DNA of 64,000 nt from Pseudoxanthobacter soli DSM 19599 (GCF_900148505.1 NZ_FRXO01000003.1:124001-188000); one strand, 5' to 3'. Shown: positions 1 to 8,712, counted from the stretch's first letter. Notes: generated by a model not told the origin, from the letters alone. Made by a program: numbers and translations.

Positions 1-945
1 GCGGACGCCTACCGCACCTCGACCAATCTCGAGCAGCACGACCGCACCGGTCCCGGCCCGGCCTATCGGGCGCTGTTCGACATCGACGCGCACTACGATG
101 AGGAAATGCGCGAGAAGGCCTTCGTGCTGGCGAACGACCCCGCGCGCTGCCAGATACTGCCGCACATGGCGCCGGCGGCGTGGGACGCCCTCGGCTACAT
201 CATGGAAAATCTCACCCGCGACTTTCCCGCCGATTTCAGCCTCGACCGTGCGGGAGAGCGCTGGCGCTGGCGCAATCGCCGGCTCGGCATCGACCGGGCC
301 TTCCGCTTCGGCGACGATGCCTCGCTGCCCGGCGGCCCGCTCGACTTCATCGGCCGGCAGGTGCAGGGCGACCTCATCCTGCTCGACCAGCGCGACGGCA
401 ATCTCTGGCTCGACGGCGGAATGCTGACGGCGGCGCAGGGCTGGTCGCTCGATTTCAATCTCGGCATGAGCTGGACCGAGTGGCATGGCCCGGTGACTGG
501 GGCCAATGAGGTCGCGGTGATCGACCGGGGCCTTGCCTTCACCCTCGCCCTAAGGCCCGAGGCGCCGGTGCGCCGGCCAAACTGGATCGTCTGCATCACG
601 CCGCGGCTCGACAACAGCCTGGAGACCTATCCGGACTGGGGCGCGGCCTATACCGGTGCGCCACCCGCCGACATCGGCCGGGACGTGTTCCTGCGGGTGG
701 AGATGCAGCAGCTCTTCCGCCTGCCGCGCAGCAACGCGGTGCTGTTCGCCATCCGCGTCTACATGGCGAGCCTCAATGACCTCGCCACCGTGCCGAAGTG
801 GGTCAAGCGGCTCCACCGCGTGTTTCGCGACCTGCCGGACGATATCGAGCGCGTGAAAGGCCTGCCGTTCCGCCGCGAGATCGTGGCGTGGCTCGCCGCC
901 CACGACGACGGCAGCCCGCTCACCCCGGGCCGGGGCCCCGAATAG
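1..945 (+). CDS. DUF3445 family protein (heme-dependent N-demethylase-like), 5' truncated by window edge
   Basis: The reading frame is open from base 1 and ends at TAG 943-945, so the N-terminus lies outside the window; an internal ATG at 106 is not needed. The visible 314 residues carry the DUF3445 signature: a central GW-x-L block followed by an HGPV motif (near 480-500), and a C-terminal segment in which VEMQQLFRLPRSNAVLFAIR matches the family's conserved E-x-Q-x-L-x-RLP stretch. Known of the family: members resemble the heme-binding alpha subunit of the oxidative N-demethylase that removes methyl groups from dimethylamine or related amines. Substrate here is not known. It is interesting beside a methylamine-type (betaine/sarcosine) cluster 27 kb away, but no direct link is visible. 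Confidence 0.75.
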   Translation, partial: ADAYRTSTNLEQHDRTGPGPAYRALFDIDAHYDEEMREKAFVLANDPARCQILPHMAPAAWDALGYIMENLTRDFPADFSLDRAGERWRWRNRRLGIDRAFRFGDDASLPGGPLDFIGRQVQGDLILLDQRDGNLWLDGGMLTAAQGWSLDFNLGMSWTEWHGPVTGANEVAVIDRGLAFTLALRPEAPVRRPNWIVCITPRLDNSLETYPDWGAAYTGAPPADIGRDVFLRVEMQQLFRLPRSNAVLFAIRVYMASLNDLATVPKWVKRLHRVFRDLPDDIERVKGLPFRREIVAWLAAHDDGSPLTPGRGPE

Positions 946-1097
946 CGCCCGCACGCCACCGGTTTTGCCTGCCATGAAAACAACATGGTGCGATCGCGAT
1001 TGTAGGACGAGGCGGGTCCTAACGTTTGTCTTACGTTCGAATCGTATCGTGGTCGTCAAATCTGGGCTTCGGGGGGCCTGAAAACTGGGTGTCCGTC

Positions 1098-1301
1098 GTG
1101 AGTTATCAGTCCGTCATCGACCAGGCTCATCCCTATCCCGCCATCGAGTACCACCGCCCGATGTCGGCGCGCCTCGCGCGCCATGAGGCGCGCAATACAC
1201 GCCGCCTGAACGTCCGGCTTCCCAAGGGGCATCCTTATCGCACGCTGCCGGTCTGGATTCCCTACCCGCTCGCGCGCACACTGGCCTTCCTCGGTCTCTA
1301 G
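1098..1301 (+). CDS. small hypothetical protein, 67 aa
   Basis: An open frame begins with GTG at 1098 and ends at TAG 1299-1301. It would encode a basic, Arg/Pro-rich 67-residue protein without a signal peptide or membrane segment; it ends in RTLAFLGL. The frame is also open upstream to ATG 1026, but that stretch reads like non-coding sequence. No strong ribosome binding site precedes the GTG (only GGGTG, 6-10 bases upstream). I do not recognise a family. It stands alone between the DUF3445 gene and a reverse-oriented repeat element. It could be spurious. Confidence 0.35.
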   Translation: MSYQSVIDQAHPYPAIEYHRPMSARLARHEARNTRRLNVRLPKGHPYRTLPVWIPYPLARTLAFLGL

Positions 1302-1412
1302 AACCTGTCCCGTTCGATCGAAACGATCTGAACGACAAGGATAGGTTCCAGACCTTCAAGCGCGTGTGCTTTCCCGTCGATCGGATGTCCATCCGATCGG
1401 AGAGCACTTTGG
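1302..1412 (-). repeat. copy of the ~114-bp double-hairpin intergenic repeat (reverse orientation, diverged)
   Basis: Read on the minus strand this segment aligns over its whole length with the tandem elements at 8599-8826. It keeps the GATCGAAACGATCTGAACGA core, the following AAGGATA, and the distal hairpin CCGATCGGATG / CATCCGATCGG (near 1377-1402). It is more diverged than the 8.6-kb copies. The rest of the 438-bp gap up to the symporter start (1413-1739) shows no gene or clear structure. Confidence 0.75.
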
Positions 1413-1739
1413 CTTGGCGGATTGACGATCCCGCCGACAGGCCTGCGGCCGCGCGGCACGCCTAATGCCGCGGGCGTGCCCGCCGGACGCGACCCGTCGC
1501 CGGGCGGCGGCGGGCCGGCAGATTCGCTTTGCCTTCCCATGCCCGCGCCCCTATTTTCCGCGCCGGACGCACGGGCCCTGCCCGGTCGCGTCGAGGCGCG
1601 TTCCGGCTGAGACCCTCTCCCGGCGAGGCAGAACGCGCGTCGTTGAAATCGTGGACGGACCGGCTTCGCGCGGAATGCCGCAGCGCCCCGCCCCCGGACC
1701 GGGACCCGCGCGGCGATGCCGGCGCGGTGGGAGGTAAAC

Positions 1740-2708
1740 TTGGCATTCATCGCGCGTTTCTCGGCGTTCGTCGGCAAGACGTTCGCCTTCTGGACCATCC
1801 TGTTCGCGGTCCTCGGCTTCGCCTTCCCGGACGTCTTCCGGCAGATCGGGCCCTATATCGTCATCCTGCTCGGCATCATCATGTTCGGCATGGGCCTGAC
1901 GATCTCGGCGGACGATTTCCGCGAGGTGGTCCGCCGCCCGCTCGACGTGCTGATCGGCGTGCTCGCGCAGTTCATCATCATGCCGCTGCTGGCGTTCGGG
2001 CTTACCCGGGTGATTCCGATGCCGCCGGAGGTCGCGGCCGGCGTGATCCTGGTCGGCTGCTGCCCCGGCGGCACGTCGAGCAACGTGATGACCTATCTCA
2101 GCAAGGGCGATGTCGCGCTTTCGGTGGCGTGCACCAGCGTCACGACCCTGCTCGCGCCGATCGTCACCCCGTTCCTGGTGTGGGCGCTTGCCAGCCAGTT
2201 CCTGCCCGTGAACGCGCTGGCGATGTTCATGAGCATCCTGCAGGTTGTGCTCGTGCCTCTGGCGCTCGGCTTCGCGCTGCAGAAGATCGCGCCCGGTATC
2301 GTCAAGGCCGCCGTGCCTGTGCTGCCGCTCGTCAGCGTCACCGGCATCGTGCTGATCGTGGCGGCCGTCGTCGGCGCCAGCAAGGGCGCCATCGTGCAGT
2401 CCGGCCTGATGATCTTCGCCGTGGTGGTCATCCACAACGGGCTCGGCTACCTGCTCGGCTACTTCGCCGCGCGCGCCACGGGGCTGTCCCTCGCCAAGCG
2501 GAAGGCGATCGCCATCGAGGTCGGCATGCAGAACAGCGGTCTCGGGGCCGCACTGGCGAATGCCCACTTCTCGCCGCTCGCGGCGGTGCCGAGCGCCATC
2601 TTCAGCGTCTGGCATAACATTTCCGGCGCGCTGCTCGCGAACTATTTCGCTGCCCGCACGGACGAGCCCGCGCCGTCGAGCGCCCGCAAGGGTACCGGCG
2701 CCCGCTGA
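1740..2708 (+). CDS. bile acid:sodium symporter family transporter
   Basis: A 322-residue integral membrane protein of the SBF/BASS family (PF01758) with about nine or ten hydrophobic helices. Family hallmarks are visible: GIIMFGMGLT near residue 46, then GCCPGGTSSNVMTYL near residue 105, and the distal EVGMQNSGLGAALA block (near 262), which in characterised members lines the Na+/substrate path. TTG 1740 is preferred as start because GGGAGG (1729-1734) lies five bases upstream; the ATG at 1716 has no such site and adds eight residues. Known relatives move bile acids, pantothenate precursors or pyruvate with Na+; the substrate cannot be told here. It is a single-gene unit followed by a strong hairpin. 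Confidence 0.9.
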   Translation: MAFIARFSAFVGKTFAFWTILFAVLGFAFPDVFRQIGPYIVILLGIIMFGMGLTISADDFREVVRRPLDVLIGVLAQFIIMPLLAFGLTRVIPMPPEVAAGVILVGCCPGGTSSNVMTYLSKGDVALSVACTSVTTLLAPIVTPFLVWALASQFLPVNALAMFMSILQVVLVPLALGFALQKIAPGIVKAAVPVLPLVSVTGIVLIVAAVVGASKGAIVQSGLMIFAVVVIHNGLGYLLGYFAARATGLSLAKRKAIAIEVGMQNSGLGAALANAHFSPLAAVPSAIFSVWHNISGALLANYFAARTDEPAPSSARKGTGAR

Positions 2709-2716
2709 GAAAAGCC

Positions 2717-2748
2717 CGGCCGATCGGATGCTCCCATCCGATCGGCCG
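2717..2748. terminator. perfect 14-bp hairpin after the symporter gene
   Basis: CGGCCGATCGGATG (2717-2730) and CATCCGATCGGCCG (2735-2748) form a perfect stem with a CTCC loop, nine bases after the symporter stop. There is no T-run. The GATCGGATG / CATCCGATC core is shared with the distal hairpin of the repeat at 1302-1412, so this may be a reduced repeat copy serving as transcript end between convergent genes. Confidence 0.6.
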
Positions 2749-2778
2749 CACTCAAGCCGCCCTTTCAAGCCGCCGTCT

Positions 2779-3507
2779 TCAGCGGGCGCTGGAGGCAACC
2801 GCTGCGGCCTTCGTCGCGCCGCCCTTCTGCCGTGCGCGAGCGACGGCCCGCCGCTCGACGTCGCGCAGCAATCGTTCGACATCACCCGGATCGATATCGA
2901 ACGGCTCGCCGAGGTCCTCGAGCGCCGCTTCGACATCTTCCCGGTCGAATCGCCACGGCAGCGGGCCGGCCGCCGGAGCGCTCTTCGGCACCACGTGCGG
3001 ATAGCTGTGGCCAGAGGCGCGATGATAGAGCCATGCGCAGCCGACCAGCACCGCTGCGTTCAGGCCGACCGGCAGCAGAGGGAGCAGGTAGCTCGACGAC
3101 GCGCCTGCGAACAGGCCGACAAGGGCGGCAGCGCCACCAGGCGGGTGCAGACAGCGCAGCAATGACATGACCCCGATGGCGACCGCCACCGCGATGCCGG
3201 CTGACACGGCGGACAGCGGCATGACGTGCGCCACGGCGACGCCGACCAAAGCCGAGACGACATTGCCGCCGATGGCCGGCCACGGCTGCGCCATCGGGCT
3301 CGACGGAACGGCGAACAACAGGACGGCCGATGCACCCATCGGCGGAACGATCCAGAGAAGATGCGTGGTGTCCGCCGCCGCGAAACCGGACGCGAACGCC
3401 GTCAACCCGATGCCGGCAAAGGCTCCGAGGCAAGCAAGCAGCCGGTCACGCAGCGTCGTTCCCGGCAAAATAGGGCGAAAGTGAAGCAGGCGGCGAAACC
3501 CGGACAA
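2779..3507 (-). CDS. HPP family integral membrane protein
   Basis: A 242-residue protein of the HPP family (PF04982) with about four to five transmembrane helices. The segment MGASAVLLFAVPSSPMAQPW (near residue 70) and CLHPPGGAAAL (near 130) are the family's signature motifs, the second giving the name. TTG 3507 is preferred since GGAG lies six bases upstream; TTG 3519 is the alternative. The cytoplasmic tail (about residues 165-242) is basic and contains an acidic helix. Known of the family: some plant and cyanobacterial members act as nitrite transporters, most are uncharacterised. It converges with the symporter gene; no operon partners. Confidence 0.85.
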   Translation of the reverse strand: MSGFRRLLHFRPILPGTTLRDRLLACLGAFAGIGLTAFASGFAAADTTHLLWIVPPMGASAVLLFAVPSSPMAQPWPAIGGNVVSALVGVAVAHVMPLSAVSAGIAVAVAIGVMSLLRCLHPPGGAAALVGLFAGASSSYLLPLLPVGLNAAVLVGCAWLYHRASGHSYPHVVPKSAPAAGPLPWRFDREDVEAALEDLGEPFDIDPGDVERLLRDVERRAVARARQKGGATKAAAVASSAR

Positions 3508-3680
3508 GACGATCTCCAACGACGCCGTACAAAAACCAACTGAGGCTCAAAATCTCGTGAGCATCGATCCCGCTGCGACACGGAAAGGACGCGCGGGTAC
3601 CGTTTCGTACACGCTTCGGATCCAACAGGACGACGGCGCGTTCTTCCTTACGTGACGAAGCAACGCGTGAGGACAGATCG

Positions 3681-3893
3681 ATGACGGACCAGAACGGTGA
3701 CCCGACCCCCGGTGGCTACGAACCAACGGTCGTTCCCCCCGCCCCCGATCCGAAGGAACCACCGGACACCGGTCCCTCCGGACCGCGCACGCCTTACCCG
3801 GTGAACGATCCCGGCATCGGCGAACCCGGCGGCCCCGGTTCCGAACCGGACTATCTGCCGGGAACGCCGACCGATCCCGGCACGCGATATTGA
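3681..3893 (+). CDS. small proline/glycine-rich acidic protein, 70 aa
   Basis: ATG 3681 follows GAGGAC about seven bases upstream and the frame ends at TGA 3891-3893. The product is built almost entirely of Pro, Gly, Asp, Glu and Thr (for example PPAPDPKEPPDTGPSGP) and is predicted disordered, with no signal peptide and no cysteine. I do not recognise a family. It stands alone between the HPP gene (divergent) and tRNA-Thr (convergent). Base composition and the good ribosome binding site favour a real gene, but function is unknown. Confidence 0.5.
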   Translation: MTDQNGDPTPGGYEPTVVPPAPDPKEPPDTGPSGPRTPYPVNDPGIGEPGGPGSEPDYLPGTPTDPGTRY

Positions 3894-3994
3894 TGCACGG
3901 CCACACGCACGTTTGACGGTCGCGGATGGCTCGAGTCGATCTCGGAAATGGGAAGAGCCGGAACGCAGCCGCCATTCGGCGCGTGAGAAACAAG

Positions 3995-4070
3995 TGGTGC
4001 CGCTTGTCAGACTCGAACTGACGACCTCCGCATTACGAATGCGATGCTCTACCAACTGAGCTAAAGCGGC
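3995..4070 (-). tRNA. tRNA-Thr (anticodon CGT)
   Basis: The minus strand gives a complete cloverleaf with encoded CCA: acceptor GCCGCTT/AAGCGGC, D-arm GCTC...GAGC, anticodon arm TCGCA-TTCGTAA-TGCGG with anticodon CGT, and T-arm GTCAG-TTCGAGT-CTGAC. It decodes ACG. CCA occupies 3997-3995. The upstream 4071-4308 region separates it from hemY and holds no other gene I can support. Confidence 0.97.
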
Positions 4071-4308
4071 CCGCGCCGAATTCGGCGACGCCCCTGCCGG
4101 GACGAGCCCGGCCGGGTCGGGGAGTGAAATACCCACTATCGCGGCCCGATGCAAGCGGCCCGTGGAGGCGCATCGCCGCACGGACCGTCTTGCCGCGCAA
4201 GGGTGTGAATATCCCCGGCAGCACGTCGCTGCGCAGAACCGATCCCGCAGAAACGCATGTGAGCCCGGCGCGCCTCATGTAGCAGCCGGGCCTCTGCTAT
4301 CCCCTCCG

Positions 4309-5913
4309 CTAGGACCGCGCGGCGACCTTCGCGGCGGACGTCGTCGTGAGGTCGTCCTCATCGAAATCCGGCCCCGGATCGTCGGGCGGATGGCTGAGCG
4401 AGAACGGCTCCGCTTCGGAGGGCGAAGCCGTAGCCGATTCGGATGCCGGGCGTGGCCGGGGCACATCCGGCGGGGTGCCGGGAGCGACGGCCGCCGCGGG
4501 CGGCACAGGGCCCGTGGCGACGGCGGGACTGGCGGAGGCCGCGGCCGCAGGCACGAGTGCCGCGGGCGCAGGGGGCGCCGGCGGCGGGCCGAACAGAGCC
4601 TCGTCGACCACCGGCGCGGAGGGAGCGTCCAGCGCCTCCACCGGCACCTTCCACTCGAAGGCATCGAGCCGGCCGGTGACCGGAGAGATCGGGCCCCAAT
4701 GCTCGCTGACATAGCCGTCCGCGGTCCAGACCGGATCGCGCGGCGCATTGACGGCACGGCCGAGCCATTCGCGCATCCGGCCGCCGGCACCGAACTCCGC
4801 CTCCTCCAGGTCCGCCATCAACAGGCAGGCCCGCTGGCTCGGCCGCGTTTCCAGCACCGTGCGCAGAAGGCCGCGCGCGGTCTCGAATTCGCGGGCCTCG
4901 ATGGCGGCGTGGGCGACCGCGAGTTCGCCTTCGACATGCCGGGGCGAAAGCGCCGCGAGCGCTCGCATCCGCTTCAGCCGGTCGCGGGCACTGTCACCGG
5001 GGCGAATCGCGGCATAGGTCTCGGCCAGTTCGGGGTGCGGCGAGCGCTTCCACGTCGCCTCCACGACCTTGGTCGCCTTGCGGACTTCGCCGTTGCGGGT
5101 GAGCAGGCGACCGGCGACGGCCGCCGCCGGTTCGAGATCGGGAGCGAGGCTGTGCGCTTCGAGCGCCATGGCCCGCGCCAGTTCCGGATCACCGGCCTCG
5201 AGCTCCAGCGCGCGCGCCGTCAACAGCACGGCCTTGAGGCGCCGCGCACGCGGCTTCTCGACGAGCCGGGCACCGGCATTGCGCGACAGCAATTCGATGG
5301 CGCGGTCGAACTGTCGCGCGGCGGCCGCCTGCTCGAACAGGGCCGATGCGGCCCAGGGCAGTGCCGGCGCCTCGCGCGCGGCACGCTCGGCATAGGAATG
5401 GGCGGCCTCGGCCGCGCCCTCCCGGGTGGCCTCGACGAACAGCCCGCGCAGGCCGAGAAGCCGGGTCTCCTCACGCTCCAGCATGGCCTCGAAGGCGGCG
5501 CGCGCGCCGGCACGGTCGCCCGCGAGCTGCGCGGTCTGCGCTTCGAGCAGCCGGGTCGCCGGATCGTGCGGCACCGCGCGGCGGGCCTCCGTCATGTACC
5601 GGCGGGCGAGACGCAGATCGCCGGCGCCGACGGCCACAAGCCCGCGCGACAGCGCATTGCGGCCGCGCTCGCGCCTCGACCGGACGAAATAGTGGCGGAG
5701 CCGCCGGGGCGAGCGCCACAGCGCCACCAGGATCGACCACACCACGAGCACGACCACGACGAACACCAGCAGCGCCACCAGCGCCACCGTCATCGAGGTC
5801 TCGACATGGTAGCCGAGCCAGTCGAAGGCGACAGCTCCCGGCCGGTCTGCGATCCAGGAGGCACCCGCCGCGAGCGCGAACACGACGGCGAGGAAGGCGA
5901 GGATGCGGATCAT
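4309..5913 (-). CDS. hemY: HemY-like heme biosynthesis-associated membrane protein
   Basis: A 534-residue protein with two N-terminal membrane helices (about residues 1-20 and 40-65), followed by the HemY_N region (SPRRLRHYFVRSRRERGRNA and onward) and helical TPR-like repeats to about residue 400. This is the gammaproteobacterial/alphaproteobacterial HemY family, not the oxidase once given the same name in Bacillus. Known of the family: it sits in the cytoplasmic membrane and affects porphyrin flow late in heme synthesis by an unresolved mechanism. The last ~110 residues are Ala/Pro-rich and probably disordered. It starts 24 bp after the Mic60-like gene stop, so the two are co-transcribed. 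Confidence 0.9.
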   Translation of the reverse strand: MIRILAFLAVVFALAAGASWIADRPGAVAFDWLGYHVETSMTVALVALLVFVVVVLVVWSILVALWRSPRRLRHYFVRSRRERGRNALSRGLVAVGAGDLRLARRYMTEARRAVPHDPATRLLEAQTAQLAGDRAGARAAFEAMLEREETRLLGLRGLFVEATREGAAEAAHSYAERAAREAPALPWAASALFEQAAAARQFDRAIELLSRNAGARLVEKPRARRLKAVLLTARALELEAGDPELARAMALEAHSLAPDLEPAAAVAGRLLTRNGEVRKATKVVEATWKRSPHPELAETYAAIRPGDSARDRLKRMRALAALSPRHVEGELAVAHAAIEAREFETARGLLRTVLETRPSQRACLLMADLEEAEFGAGGRMREWLGRAVNAPRDPVWTADGYVSEHWGPISPVTGRLDAFEWKVPVEALDAPSAPVVDEALFGPPPAPPAPAALVPAAAASASPAVATGPVPPAAAVAPGTPPDVPRPRPASESATASPSEAEPFSLSHPPDDPGPDFDEDDLTTTSAAKVAARS

Positions 5914-5937
5914 CGGACGTCTTTCCTCCCACTGGCC

Positions 5938-7395
5938 TCAGGGCGTCGCGCCGGCGGCGGCCGGCGGTGTAGCAGTCGGCGCGGCGGCAGACTTGGTCAG
6001 TACCGCGTCCGACAGCTTCGCCACCGCCGCCTCGGCATCGACGCGCGCCTTGAGAAGCGCCGCCCAATCGGCCGAGGCCTTCCGGGCGGGGTCCGGCAGA
6101 CTTTCCCACAGCTTCAGGGCGCCCGGCAGGTCGCCAGATTCCACCGCGGCCTTGAGCCGGCTGGTGATGGCCTCGACATCGTCGCCAGGGATCGGGCCGG
6201 TCGGGCGGATATGGACGAGCGCGCGCGCATCGGCGAGGAAACGTTCGAGATAGCTGTCGCCCACGGGCTGTTCGGCGGTTGCGAGAATCGCGTTCTCCGC
6301 AGCCTCGAAGCCGCCGGCGATCGCCGCCCGCGTCGGCACACCGCCGACGGCGAAGCCCTCGAGCGGCGCCGTGAGATCGGCCCCGACCCGGCCGGAAAGA
6401 AGGGTCAGTTCCGCCGTGAACGAGCCGCCGTCGTCGACGGCCCGCTCCAGGCTCGACAGGGCGAACGCCGTGGCCGCCTCACCGTTGACGTTGGCCGCGC
6501 GCACGCCTCGCGCCAGCGTCTCCACCTCGGCATTGAGATCGGCGATCCGTTTGGCGAGGTCGGCGTCGGTCGCCTCCGCCGCACCGAGGCGGGCGGAGAG
6601 CGGGGCGAGCGCATCGATGCGGTTGGCGAGGTCCTGCAGCCGGCCCTCGGCCGCGCCGATGCGTTTCGCGGCCTCGTCGAGCGCCGCCTTGTCCGGCGCG
6701 GCCGCGACCGCGGCCTTCAGTTCGGCCGAGAGGCTTTCGACCGAGGCACCGAGCTGGCCCAGCGCCTCGTGGTCGGCCTGGACATTGGCCGCAAGGGCGG
6801 AGAGGCGGGCCGCGGCATCGCCGGCACCGGCCTTCGCCGCCTCCAGCGCGCCGAGGCGCGCCTCGACGACGTCGGGGATCGCGGAACGGGTTTCGACGGG
6901 AAGGCTCACGCGGCCGGAGGCGACGAGCGCATAGCCACCGCCGAGCGCGACGGCACCGCCAAGGATCGCGGCGACGACGGCCGTCGCCACGAGGCCGCCG
7001 GTTCCGACACCGCCGGATGCCGTCGGTCGAACCGGATCGGCAGCAGCGGCTTGCGGTGCGCGGGCTTCCGCCGCGGAGGGGCCTCGCGAAGGGGCGTCGT
7101 CCGAACGGGTCTCTTCCGCACGGGTTTCGGCCGAAGCGGGCTCCGCAGGCGGCTCGGGCGGCCGCGTTCCGGCCGGCTCCGCGGGCCCGGACGTCGATGA
7201 GGCGACGGCCTCGACGGGTGCCGCTTCCGGCGCAGCCTTCCCGGAATCAGGCGCCTCACCGCCGGCGTGCGCGGCGTCCGCCGCCGGCGAATCGGCCCTG
7301 GCAAGGTCGATGATCGGCGGCTGACGCTTGCGCGTCCGCTGCACCGGCGGGGTTCCCTTGCCTTCCGGCGCGGCAGTATCGTCGTTCGAAGTCAT
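5938..7395 (-). CDS. mic60: Mic60/mitofilin-like membrane protein (COG4223)
   Basis: A 485-residue protein with a long Ala/Pro/Glu-rich cytoplasmic N-terminus (about 1-130), one membrane helix (about 133-160, Ala/Gly/Val-rich), a long heptad-rich region (about 165-335, AKAG/ALEAAK-type, predicted coiled coil) and a C-terminal helical domain (about 350-480) with LERFLADARALVHIRPTG. This architecture and position between hemD and hemY are those of the alphaproteobacterial Mic60 homologue, which shapes intracytoplasmic membranes and is the ancestor of mitochondrial mitofilin. ATG 7395 is chosen because AAGGG lies six bases upstream; the next ATG upstream (7434) lacks a site. Inference: envelope-membrane organiser. 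Confidence 0.82.
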   Translation of the reverse strand: MTSNDDTAAPEGKGTPPVQRTRKRQPPIIDLARADSPAADAAHAGGEAPDSGKAAPEAAPVEAVASSTSGPAEPAGTRPPEPPAEPASAETRAEETRSDDAPSRGPSAAEARAPQAAAADPVRPTASGGVGTGGLVATAVVAAILGGAVALGGGYALVASGRVSLPVETRSAIPDVVEARLGALEAAKAGAGDAAARLSALAANVQADHEALGQLGASVESLSAELKAAVAAAPDKAALDEAAKRIGAAEGRLQDLANRIDALAPLSARLGAAEATDADLAKRIADLNAEVETLARGVRAANVNGEAATAFALSSLERAVDDGGSFTAELTLLSGRVGADLTAPLEGFAVGGVPTRAAIAGGFEAAENAILATAEQPVGDSYLERFLADARALVHIRPTGPIPGDDVEAITSRLKAAVESGDLPGALKLWESLPDPARKASADWAALLKARVDAEAAVAKLSDAVLTKSAAAPTATPPAAAGATP

Positions 7396-7735
7396 TGAAT
7401 GCCCTTGAACTTCCTTTGCGGACTTCCCTTGCATCCGGTGTCGCGCCCCGCCCGTTCAGGCCCGTTGCGCGTACCGGCGGACCGTTCGTTGTTCGCCGTC
7501 ATCCTATACCCGCCGGCGCCGCGGGAAAGGCCGCAAAAAGTCGGGCGGCCAGGGAGCCGCCCGAAAGCCGGCCCCGGAGAACGAGACCGTCACCAGCGGG
7601 ACCAGTGACGGCCGATGACCTCAGGCATCTTAGCCGGCCGGAGGACCGGACCGCGAGCCCCAAGATCGCGAGACCGGATTTCGCGCCCAAACCTGCCTCC
7701 TGAACAAAGACCCTCCGGTCCCGATTCTCAAACGA
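7396..7735. other. 340-bp intergenic region between hemD and the Mic60-like gene
   Basis: Contains no supportable gene. It holds a minus-strand terminator (7535-7563) and a second inverted repeat, CCGTCAC (7587-7593) with GTGACGG (7605-7611). The length and the terminator suggest that the Mic60-hemY pair has its own promoter within 7396-7534 on the minus strand. Confidence 0.5.
7535..7563 (-). terminator. rho-independent terminator downstream of hemD
   Basis: On the minus strand CGGGCGGC (7563-7556) pairs with GCCGCCCG (7549-7542) around a six-base loop and is followed by CTTTTTGC (7540-7533). It lies 172 bp past the hemD stop, ahead of the Mic60-like gene. Confidence 0.75.
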
Positions 7736-8458
7736 TCAGCCGCGCGGATCGTTGCCCGTGAGCGCAGCGAACATGCCGGCCTCGTCCGGATGCGGGGCGA
7801 TGGCGACCCGGCGGGCACCGTCGAGCGGTGCGGCGGCCGCGGCCGAAATCGCGATCACGGGAAGGTCGGCGAGGCGTTCGGCGAGGCCGGCGCGGCCGAG
7901 AGCGGCGACGAAGGCCGCTGCGGTGCGCGGCGAATAGACCAGCACCGCATCGACGCTGCCGGCCGCGATCGCCGCGACCGCCTCCGGCGACAGCTCCGCC
8001 GCCGGCTCGCTGCGATAGAGCACGGCGACGTGCACCGCGATCCCGGCCGGCGCCAGCAGGGCGCCGAGATCGCCGGCACGGTCCCGCCCCGCCAGATGCA
8101 GCACCAGGCCGCGTTCAGGCGGATGCCGCAGGGCGATCAGGCGGGCGAGGTCTTCGACATCGCCTGCGGCACTCGCCACCTCGGCAAAGCCGGCCCGTGC
8201 CGCCGCCTTCGCCGTGGCGTCACCCACCGCAAAGGCCGGCAACGCGCGGAGCAACGGCAGCGACGGGAGCCCGGCGGCGGCCTCCACGGCGGCGCGGCTG
8301 GTGAAGGCAACGGCGCCGATGCCTTCGCATGCGATCGCGGGCGGCGGCTCCTGAACGAGCGCCAGCATCGGAGAGGAAATCACCGTGTGCCCGAGGGCTT
8401 CGAGCCTGCGGCGGGTCTGTGCCGCCTGGGGTTCCGGCCGTGTCAGGAGAAGCCGCAT
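7736..8458 (-). CDS. hemD: uroporphyrinogen-III synthase
   Basis: A 240-residue HemD-fold protein: two alpha/beta lobes, beginning MRLLLTRPEPQAAQTRRRLE and containing the family's VAFTSRAAVEAA (near residue 52) and YSPRTAAAF (near 169) segments. It closes and inverts ring D of hydroxymethylbilane to make uroporphyrinogen III in the cytosol. ATG 8458 is chosen (AGGCGG upstream and family-typical N-terminus); the frame runs 33 codons further up without a site. In many alphaproteobacteria hemC lies directly upstream; here it is absent and a repeat-rich spacer takes its place. Confidence 0.92.
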   Translation of the reverse strand: MRLLLTRPEPQAAQTRRRLEALGHTVISSPMLALVQEPPPAIACEGIGAVAFTSRAAVEAAAGLPSLPLLRALPAFAVGDATAKAAARAGFAEVASAAGDVEDLARLIALRHPPERGLVLHLAGRDRAGDLGALLAPAGIAVHVAVLYRSEPAAELSPEAVAAIAAGSVDAVLVYSPRTAAAFVAALGRAGLAERLADLPVIAISAAAAAPLDGARRVAIAPHPDEAGMFAALTGNDPRG

Positions 8459-8598
8459 CGCCGCCTGTCGTCTCCGGTGAATCGAGCGCGCCCCGGCTGG
8501 CGTCGTCGCCGGAAAAGCAACGCCCCGGACCTTGCGGACCGGGGCGGCGATGTGCAAGCGCTGCGTTCGGCCGCGGAAGGCGCCGGACGGTCAAGGCC
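8459..8598. other. intergenic region upstream of hemD
   Basis: 140 bp between hemD and the tandem repeats, part of a 372-bp gene-free stretch reaching bacterioferritin. It contains the minus-strand hairpin at 8511-8546 and must carry the hemD promoter, which I cannot place with confidence. Confidence 0.4.
8511..8546 (-). terminator. rho-independent terminator (end of the bfr transcript)
   Basis: On the minus strand the arms 8546-8536 and 8531-8521 (core CGCCCCGG / CCGGGGCG, one A-A mismatch) enclose a four-base loop and are followed by TTGCTTTT (8520-8513). It lies beyond the two repeats that follow bfr and before hemD. Confidence 0.65.
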
Positions 8599-8712
8599 AG
8601 AGCGCTTTCCGATCTGATGGAACCATCAGATCGACAAGAAATCGCTCCAGATTCAAAAGCTTGAGCATATCCTTATCGTTCAGATCAGTTCGATCTGAAC
8701 GGGATATGCTCC
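8599..8712 (+). repeat. 114-bp double-hairpin intergenic repeat, copy A
   Basis: Begins AGAGCGCTTTCC and ends GGGATATGCTCC. It contains two imperfect long hairpins. The first is CGATCTGATGG / CCATCAGATCG (8610-8633). The second has nested arms GTTCAGATC / GATCTGAAC (8678-8700) and outer arms GAGCATATCC / GGATATGCTC (8663-8711). It is followed without a gap by copy B. Homologues: 1302-1412, fragments at 9940-9983 and inside etfA (28781-28812). Confidence 0.95.

Noticed and set aside
946-1097. Possible riboswitch or small RNA between DUF3445 and the small ORF
   Set aside because: No conserved riboswitch core, no strong hairpin with T-run and no clear promoter seen.
4162-7200. Plus-strand frame of ~1000 codons opposite hemY and the Mic60-like gene
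   Set aside because: No ribosome site, no domain, antisense to two recognised genes.
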